Shown here piece after piece: positions 56,236-64,000 of a DNA stretch of 64,000 nucleotides. The stretch spans positions 434,001 to 498,000 of the forward strand of contig JBDOQK010000011.1 of NCBI GenBank assembly GCA_040437565.1. The letters run 5' to 3'. The notes under the pieces are model-generated. The model was given only the letters and a program-made list of their open reading frames with translations, was not told the DNA's origin and ran no database searches. The stretch's first letter is position 1. The number at the start of each line of letters is the position of its first letter. This DNA is from Albugo candida (taxonomy: Eukaryota > Oomycota > Peronosporomycetes > Albuginales). The position numbers and the translations under genes are program-made.

Positions 56236-57225
56236 GTTCGAAAAGAAAGAGAAGGTAGACCTTCACGCAAGGAATTATGAGACACCATTCCTATCACCTA
56301 ACTTAACCAATTGTGCAAAGTTGTCCAATCCGTTGTCCTTCTAAAATTCTGCGGGAAAGATTATGTAGATGCTGCTTCCTTGCAGCCTGCAAGCTTGTAT
56401 TCGACAACATTCGATAGCAAATAGCGCGCAAACACAACACACTCAACAGGATTCGAATCGATGAATACCACATAAAACTGATCTATAGAATGTGTTTAAT
56501 ATAAATCATTTCACATAAACAGAAAATTGTACGAATCATCCCAACTGCTACGTGAAAGGTGTTATCGATCTCTTACGCAAGTGTCCCATCTGTGATGATG
56601 CCATGAACAATAATGGGTGCGAAGAGAATTGATGCTAAACAGCGTGACACTCAATATTAGGACTAAATGTGTTGCAAATGTATCATCGATCAGTGGATTC
56701 AGTCGGTCTTGAAATATCGATGCTAAATGATTCCTACGTTTCCAAAGTTCAATCTTTCTATACAAATACTTGTCAGATGCACTGATGTGCATGTAGAATA
56801 AAAGGAGATTATAAAGCCGGTCCTCTATGTGGGAAGCCATAAGCGATAAGGTACTCTCTCCGTAATAAGGCCATGACCACTTCCAGCGTATTCGATTCTT
56901 TTTTTTCGTGTTGTAATCAGATTATGATCAAAGATGCTCATAGCGCAGTCAAACATGGTTGTGTTTTGCTTCAGTCTTGATCAATTTGATGCATCAATGT
57001 TCATCGTAGCGTTAGCACTTTTAGGACATCATTTGCGTCGTTTCGGCTCCGTTTCAACGCATCCAATAAGATTGTCTTGTATGTAGCCACGCTTATAGCC
57101 TGATTTATAGTTTCGTTTTGACGTGAACCTTCCGATGATAAATGAAACAAAACGAAGGGATTGATTGTGCCGATTTGGACGACCCGACCTGCAATTTGAG
57201 CTGCTCTTTGTAATAAATATCCGTC

Positions 57226-57256
57226 ATTTTTTCTTTTTTCTTTTTTTCTTTTTTCT
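57226..57256. repeat. pyrimidine-rich simple repeat (T5-7 C)n
   Basis: Runs of five to seven T separated by single C, four units. Confidence 0.8.
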
Positions 57257-57299
57257 TGTGAGAGATGTACTTCCAATAAAGAAAGAGAGGTGAGTAAAG

Positions 57300-58265
57300 T
57301 TAGCGCCGTAAATCAGTAGCGCGACCGGCTTCTTCCAATATGCTGTGCGGTGTACTGGACAGTGAAAGACATCCAACGACCATCAGCTGGTTATTCAATA
57401 GATAGAATACTTCTAGTTTTGCGATAATAAAGTCTTCCAGCTTGTTTCTTCCCATGGTAACAGTAAGTTTTGACGCATGAAACGTTCTGATAGCAACTTT
57501 GTGAATAGATGAGTCTCCACCCAAGTGATGGACCACTGGCTACTGCCCTGGTAGGCCGGAGTCGCGCCATAAGTGAGAGATTCGATCGATCTAGGACGAA
57601 GATGTCGTTGCCTAGATCGCCTTTTGTGATCACAGATGTCGTCGAGCGCGCAGGACCGTGAGGGAGTCCGATGTGCGTGTTGATGATCTCTGAACCGTAT
57701 AAGCTAAGTGTGAGCTTGCTCGGGTTAAGTATGTAGAGCAAAATAAGCATCTATGAAGGGAGTATGCTCTTCTCTCGCCCGACAACGCCGAGCATCACAT
57801 TCAGTACTGGGTGCTGATCCTTTACGCGTCTCCATACACACACCTGCGATAAAGGTATCCAAACTGAAGTCGAGATATAAACAGATCGCATGAAAGCATG
57901 GTACTGGACAACTCAACATCACCTACAGGGCTTAAAGTGTCAGTGTCGCCGTTGGATGTAACACGTGTAGGGCCTAAGCGCTTATGTAGCGTTGTTTGAC
58001 ATGAGATATCGATGGCACGGTACATTCTATCTACGGATTGATATCGGCAAAGAAAGTAGCTATTAAAATTGATTCGAGTTTTTGACTTATGCACATAATG
58101 CTGCATTTCCTCCAAAAAGTCTTGCAAGCACATTCCGCCGGTATTTCCCCAAACAATTGATAGTCTTCGGCAATTGCTACTCTTCGGTAATTGATATTAA
58201 TGATCTAATACACCACAATAAAGGATCTCTCAGAGGTTACCTGAGTCGCCATTGCGCTTTATTTG
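57300..58265 (-). pseudogene. decayed member of the co-amplified unknown family
   Basis: Its 5' part (58265-58070) aligns with the first two exons of the gene at 52211-52802: same start context, same intron place (GTAACCTCT..ATATCAATTA), then CLQDF. Exon 1 has a stop and a deletion. The 3' part reads TLHKRLGPTRVTSNGDTD and STMLSCDLFIS, a diverged module A. It links the two parts of the family in one direction of transcription. Confidence 0.42.
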
Positions 58266-60667
58266 GAGCTTCCTTCCATCTTGATTCTTAGTGTACGCCA
58301 ATGTTTATGCTGATATCACCATACCTCGCCTACGTATATTTGATTGGATGACGATATGCCTTGAAGCGACTTGATGCAAGAAAATTGCCACCGAACTGAT
58401 TCGGTAATCTCTTTTTGTTGGTTATTGGCGAAAGTTGAAGGGAAGATACGTTTAGCAAGTTCGTGACGCTTCAATGCGCTTTTGAACTTTTAAGTATCCG
58501 ATCTCTAGCTCCATCATTGTGGCGCTGGAATAGGCGGAAGCGTAGATGCATTGTTTGGAGATGAAAATGGCCGGTAGTCAAGCTTTCTATGAAACATTTA
58601 AAATGGGCGGGTCTGAGCAGCACTTAAGAATTAGAGGATGATTGTCTGTGTTCAAGGCGTGGGACGAAAGATGAAGAACATCGCTCACTCTATCGAGAGC
58701 TTTGAGGTCGAATGTAAAAGGCAGTCAGCTTTGTAATGGAAAGGAGGCTCTCTGCAAAGCAAACGGGATAGTGGCTAGTAAGACGGTCTGGAAGGATGCG
58801 TTGGAAGTCACGTCAAGCAACGGCATGCGCAATATTCATTTTTATCCACGTGTATACAGTTTAAATATGAATAAGATGACTTATTGTTGAGGATTCTGAC
58901 GCACCAATCTGTCCCTCCGTGTGCATTTGTCAATGAACAAAGGCTCTGGATTCGCTTTGATGTCTTATCAAATGGGATTGTTTCGTCATTTTCGGAGCTG
59001 GAGCTGTTCCTTTGGTGTTCCTATGTGAACATTTTTAAAGCAAAAGGAAGATATCCCTTGGTATCGAAAAAATGGGCAATCTCAGNNNNNNNNNNNNNNN
59101 NNNNNNNNNNNNNNNNNNNNNNNNNNNNNNNNNNNNNNNNNNNNNNNNNNNNNNNNNNNNNNNNNNNNNNNNNNNNNNNNNNNNNCTGTCAATCTCAGTG
59201 AGCTTGACAGTCTCTTTTCAATCAAGAGTTCATCGAAAGAGTAAGAAGCGCGCGCGAACTACCTCACCATAAGATAATTGAAAGAATGGTTTCATAGAAG
59301 TATTATTATTATTGCTTCTATAAACCATCTCATGGATTTGAATGAAGACTCTGGTTTTACAGCTGCGCCTCACCCACGGAACCTTATACAGAGAAACTAA
59401 ATACGATTTAGAAGGTGATTTGCGCCTACACTGTCAATTTGCACATCACTATCGAGAATGACACGAATCATCAAAGCGCTTTGGCTTCGGACCCGCTATG
59501 CCGAGTGATAGAGTGCTGCTTGTCCTCTCAGTTGGCACCAGCTATCGATGAAACGCGTATACCACGAAATGTTCCAGCTGTATGCAATACTATACCGCGT
59601 CAGACGAGTGTATTATATTCACATTGGTTGCGATCAAATTTTTTATACGAGAAGCTTCAATTCCACGTAAGGAGCGTGATTCGAGCGCTTTTTGAAGCGC
59701 ACCACCTTATACAATCATCTAAATGAAGACTAGAACGAACTAGGAGAAGTCGATAAAATTCACACAAGCTCTCGAGTGAATACAATGATCGCTGCTCTCA
59801 TCGAATTGCGGCGTTTCCCTCTTTCAATCGCATCGCTACTTTTTTGTTGTTCTGGTGACTGCTGAACTTAATTGTGCATTAGGGGATACTTGACAAGTGT
59901 CGACAACCCAAGCAAGTCACGATCAATGAGCCCTTACTCAGGCTCCGCAGCGCTAGGCCTCATATCGGATCGATAGACATTGTGACGGGATCTTCTGTTG
60001 AGCATACGGTACGGTCTTGCTACTCGCAGTGTACCCTGGCCTCATGCATTCTTTTAAAGCTGACCATGAAATCCCCAATGAAACAGTTATGCAGCGGTCC
60101 GCATCACAATCGCTTCCAAAAGGGTGTAACGGCTAAACGAACCCATTCACTACGAAAAACTAATGGTCAGATAAGATCATGATAGGTGGTAAGAACATGG
60201 AGTGAATATAGAGGCAAAGGACTAGCTTGAGAGTGTCAATAATAGGCCTTGCATGACGTGACACAACACATAAGTTGGACATTCTCATTACGCGCTCAGT
60301 CTGTTGTAGCTAGATCAGCAACGTTTTCTCGTTTTCCCATGCCTTATCGAATGGGCTATCGGCTTTGATTCGTTTGCCTCAAGAGTATGGCGACTGCGTG
60401 GATTTTGATCCGACTTAGCATAAATGTATACGTCGTCTTTCTAATTGGCATTCTGTGGTATTAATGCGTCGAGAGCGTCCATTAGTCAGCGCCTAGATAA
60501 AACGACTTTTATCTTCTCCCTGAGTGTATTAAATCAAAGGGAGCCAATACGGCCNNNNNNNNNNNNNNNNNNNNNNNNNNNNNNNNNNNNNNNNNNNNNN
60601 NNNNNNNNNNNNNNNNNNNNNNNNNNNNNNNNNNNNNNNNNNNNNNNNNNNNNNGTATTAAATCAAA

Positions 60668-61367
60668 GGGAGCCAATACGGCCATAGACATTAACACTAC
60701 GGCCGCGGAAAAAACTACTACGGCCACAGACAATTGATCTAACCAATCACAGCTCACAAAATTATATTGTTGCTAAGTACGCCAGAAATGGCGAAGCAGC
60801 AAATGAAAATTATGCATTTCGCGCTGCCGACCCCACGTGGTGACGTTATTCAACATATCAACCGGAAGATCTCGTATTACGCTCTTCGAAAAGTGTCTGA
60901 ACAGGTTAGTTTATACTAATTTTTTCTTCCAACGTGTTTTTTCTAATCACTAAAGTTTCGCAATGACAGCTAGAAAAAGCTCGATGTCCAATGGCAGCCG
61001 GCGCGAAGCCATGCTCTTCTACTTATATTACTAAATACTTTTAACTCTAGAAATAGAATTTATATCACCAAAAAATAAATGATTTCTTAAAAAACGACTT
61101 TTTATTTTTCTCAACAGCCACCTTTCCAACATCCTAATCTTTATTGTCAATTATTAACCTAACATACAGATATCAGGAAAAAAAAACGTACCTACTCTGG
61201 AACAATATAACAAAAACAACGTAAGAAACAGAATGAGCTCGTGTATCAAAGTAGACAAGTGACCTGATTGGCTAGCGTACTTAGCAACAATCAAATTTTG
61301 TGAGCTGTGATTGGTTAGATCAATTGTCCGTGGCCGTAGTAGTTTTGTCCGCGGCCGTAGCGGCTCC
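60668..61367. mobile_element. deleted Mutator-like DNA transposon (MULE), 700 bp, with target-site duplication
   Basis: Flanked by the 10-bp direct repeat TTAAATCAAA (60658-60667 and 61368-61377). Terminal inverted repeats exceed 90 bp: both ends carry GGAGCC, ACGGCCGCGGA, ACTACTACGGCCAC, ATTGATCTAACCAATCACAG and TTGTTGCTAAGTACGC. The left end has an extra ACGGCC-containing unit. A 9-11 bp target duplication with long TIRs is the mark of Mutator elements. The ends (GGGAGCC) resemble those of the element at 37851. Confidence 0.88.
60788..61044 (+). pseudogene. spliced 63-residue remnant of a MULE transposase C-terminus
   Basis: Exons 60788-60904 and 60970-61044 join across a 65-nt GT..AG intron. 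The product has INRKISYYALRKVSEQLEKA and KPCSSTYITKYF, resembling the KVSxxALxKxxEQ..PCTGxFTK segment after the MULE core. The whole catalytic domain is missing. It could still be expressed as a small protein. Confidence 0.55.
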
Positions 61368-61499
61368 TTAAATCAAAACATGTACCAATGCGATGGTCCA
61401 TCAGCATGCACAAAGTGAATACAGTGCTCATTTCTACCCCGCAACAAGAGCGAACTGTCTATTACTCTTTATTATATTATTATGCTCCATCAATCAGCT

Positions 61500-62270
61500 C
61501 GATCAAATAAGCAGCGAAACAAAGAGGAGATCTCAAACAGCGAATATAATGAGCGTAATCGGGGGAAAAATGTGGAGTATAGACAAACGACATCGAGCGC
61601 TGAATTTATCTGTGCAACGAACGTCTATCTTGACATCCACGACTCATCTCAAGTCACGCTACATGAACATTTAGGCGCTACACTTGCTATATCCGACTGC
61701 GGCATTCAACACTTGTTACNNNNNNNNNNNNNNNNNNNNNNNNNNNNNNNNNNNNNNNNNNNNNNNNNNNNNNNNNNNNNNNNNNNNNNNNNNNNNNNNN
61801 NNNNNNNNNNNNNNNNNNNTCACGCTACATGAACATTTAGGCGCTACACTTGCTATATCCGACTGCGGCATTCAACACTTGTTACCCTGTAATTGATGCG
61901 AAGTTGTTGACTACCATGTTGCCATTCAAAATTTATATCTACACTATAATTGTAGATACTCTTGTCAGACTTGCGTTATGGAGTACGTGGAAAGCACGGT
62001 CGTGTGGTAAGAATGAGAAGCATGCTCGTTCAGGTTCTCTGTGGCAATATATCAAATTATTTGGTAGCAAGAAGTAAAACTCCAATGGCTCGATCGAATC
62101 TATCATTTATGGTAGTGCCTCCGGCCGACTAGCGCAGTAGCCTGATCGTCTTCAATCATGTGGACGCACCCAGCTGGTGGTTGCATCACGAATTAAAATG
62201 CAATAACACAATCACGTTATTGGACTATGGCGCTTCTTCTAGCTACTAAGGCGAGAAAGAGGGTACTCGT
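61500..62270 (+). pseudogene. inverted copy of module A of the unknown family
   Basis: Plus-strand tract with FICATNVYLDIHDSSQVTLH, LGATLAISDCGIQHLL and KHARSGSLWQYIKLF, matching the minus-strand tract at 48640-49640. The gap at 61720-61819 repeats 66 bp (61654-61719 and 61820-61885). Confidence 0.4.
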
Positions 62271-62869
62271 ACCAAGTCAAAACATTACATTTGAAGGACA
62301 CGCCTGCTTTGAGTCAGCTTATGAATGCCTCGTACACGCATTCAATTAAAATTTCGCATCACCAGCTCAATTTTGTCGCGTCGAGGTATTAGACGATCAG
62401 AATTGAAGGACAAAACCAACAAATAAGCGATCAATATCCAGTAGCTTGATTCCAAAGCTTTGATGTGGAGTGCCCTGATCATGGTCAATTTAGTGTGACG
62501 TACATCTTTATAAGTCAACTGCATTTTCAATTCATATCCAACAAAAACTGGATCAGTCTCGTGTCGTGGCGGGGCGATGCAACCACAGCATAGCACTCGC
62601 AAGTGTAAGTAACATTTTGAGCTGTTGTAGTGTATGGCATGTTATTTCGGCAGAAGGCAGCAAGTTCAGTTGTCGTAGGATAGACATTTTCTACTTNNNN
62701 NNNNNNNNNNNNNNNNNNNNNNNNNNNNNNNNNNNNNNNNNNNNNNNNNNNNNNNNNNNNNNNNNNNNNNNNNNNNNNNNNNNNNNNNNNNNNNNNTGGT
62801 TAAGTTAGGTGATAGGAATGGTGTCTCATAATTCCTTGCGTGAAGGTCTACCTTCTCTTTCTTTTCGAA

Positions 62870-63096
62870 CACGAAATCCAACCTCTGTAATAAAGAATGA
62901 AATGTGTCTCATACAAAAAGAACGTCAGATGTCGCAACCTACCATAACAGAATACGCGGGTTTCCGTCCCCTTCTATGAAGATTCGTGCAACTTTGCGGA
63001 CTTGATTTAATCGTCTTCAAAATATTTCAAATGTCTTCCCTCCCGCACTTTGCTGAGGTAATTTACAATTCTGCCACTCGTTTTTGATTTGGTCTC
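62870..63096 (+). promoter_or_regulatory. shared upstream block of HAD family, copy E
   Basis: Reverse complement of the copy D block, apparently identical, ending at the ATG at 63097. Confidence 0.5.
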
Positions 63097-64000
63097 ATGG
63101 TTATGAAGCACTTAATATGTGGATTGCTTCCGTTCGTTTGTAATCGCGACTCACAGCAAAACGGTGAAGATAAGATTAAGAGTGACGTTTCGGTAAAGTT
63201 TTTCAAGCAAGTTTTAAGCAAGTCAGCAAAATCAAGGCCCAGAAGTATGCAGCTTTCGCAATGGACTATAATATCGTAGATGGCTCATTGGTTTCCCCGT
63301 TCTTGCCTACCAAGTACGAAAATTTTACTTCGCATTTTATCCCGGCGATGTCGAGGACGTGTTTGGGTTTAAAAGTGCGGTAAAAGAAGACGTTTGTGTA
63401 CCGGATTCTATTCAATATGGTACCGGGACGACCATCTCATTAAAAATTTAGTTTCGGAAAGCGAGAAATTTTTTTTCAGAATATGAGCCGAGAAGGAGGA
63501 GGGATTCGACATTGGTAACTATGGAATTAGACCACCAAGGTTTGAACAAATTTGGAGTATATGTTGCCCTTTGGAAGACAGCACTATATGACTTTATGAC
63601 GGATGATATACGTATGCATGAGTGTGCTTCCTTGGCAGATACTGTTGGACATAGACTGCTTTATAAAATGAAGCTATGCGATCAACAAGCACATCTTGAA
63701 TTTGTGCTCAACAACCCTCCTGCAAATAATCGAAAGTTCGATGTTTACAAATATGGCCTACCTGGTGAGCAAGAATTACCAATCAGCATTCCGACTGTCT
63801 TCAAAGAACAGTCTGCGCTCATCACGCCACTGAGTGACAAGAAAGTGACCCCGTACGTGTTCAGTGGGACGCCAAAAGTATATTTGGAAGCTTTGATCAA
63901 CCATTTCGAGCTTAGGATCAAGCCATATCATGTGTTTGGCTCTTCTTTTGATGCAGATGCGGATGGCGTCATGCTTACGGGAAATGGTGTTGCCGTGTAT
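63097..64000 (+). pseudogene. HAD-superfamily gene, copy E, same lesions as copy D, runs off window
   Basis: Looks like an exact reverse complement of copy D (55151-56009), sharing its frameshifts and stop. It continues 40 bases past the point where copy D meets its gap (DADADGVMLTGNGVAVY). Either a very recent inverted duplication or the same locus placed twice by the scaffolder. Confidence 0.75.

Larger units (their letters stand above)
58070..62600 (-). repeat. right arm of the large inverted duplication
   Basis: Reverse-complement counterpart of 48300-52450; the match is interrupted by the Mutator-like element at 60668-61367 and by gaps at 59086, 60555 and 61720. About 1.6 kb (59760-61500) apart from the element has no clear partner in the left arm. 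Scattered short frames here carry no recognised motif. Confidence 0.7.

Noticed and set aside
57001-57276. 91-codon minus frame with a KKEKRK run
   Set aside because: The basic run is the translation of the T-rich simple repeat at 57226-57256; the rest has no motif.
42274-64000. Duplicated region as a retroelement or virus-derived cluster
   Set aside because: No reverse transcriptase, integrase, capsid or polymerase motif and no long terminal direct repeats were found; the repeated units are HAD genes, an unknown gene family and Mutator-like elements.
1-64000. tRNA, rRNA or CRISPR loci
   Set aside because: No cloverleaf with a GTTCRANNC arm, no rRNA core sequence and no regular short repeat array was seen by eye; a tRNAscan-type search could still find a tRNA.

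Overview
The window looks like nuclear DNA of an oomycete, most likely a compact Albugo-like (white blister rust) genome; the genus is inferred. The reasons are very short introns (mostly 48-75 nt, GT..AG), stop codons of neighbouring genes often 10-120 bp apart, a response-regulator/NEK kinase/DEP/DUF547 fusion, a WRKY19-like zinc-finger gene, PX-ankyrin proteins and genes typical of flagellated cells (PTPDC1). It is a draft scaffold. Sixteen runs of exactly 100 N occur, starting at 4924, 10865, 18625, 20213, 27674, 29133, 36359, 38664, 47175, 49059, 51427, 55051, 59086, 60555, 61720 and 62697. Most have the same sequence on both sides, so many apparent duplications are unmerged contig or haplotype ends.

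Positions 1-39460 are gene-dense housekeeping sequence. In order: a tetraspanin-like gene, REC-NEK-DEP-DUF547 kinase, Ras, a hypothetical gene, TTD14-like ATPase, long-form RNase Z, a hypothetical gene, an FCP1-type phosphatase, a WRKY19-like/RING-like zinc-finger gene, a CID-domain RNA polymerase II CTD binder, UTP15, a second tetraspanin-like gene, PTPDC1-like phosphatase, D-glycerate 3-kinase, YIPF1/2-like Golgi protein, NhaC-type antiporter, a SAM-dependent methyltransferase, proteasome subunit RPN8, two tandem PX-ankyrin genes, IMPACT, TRM13, a deleted Mutator-like element and TAF9. Many gene models were checked by joining exons whose reading frame and family motifs agree across the splice.

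Positions 39460-64000 are gene-poor and duplicated. Five copies of one HAD-superfamily phosphatase-like gene lie here with a shared upstream block. Only one copy keeps the full DxDGT catalytic motif, two full-length copies have lost the catalytic aspartates, and two near-identical copies are broken. A second, unrecognised small gene family is amplified with them. A large inverted duplication relates about 48.3-52.4 kb to 58.1-62.6 kb, and a second Mutator-like element with long terminal inverted repeats and a 10-bp target-site duplication sits in one arm. No rRNA, tRNA, CRISPR array or recognisable retroelement or viral gene was seen.
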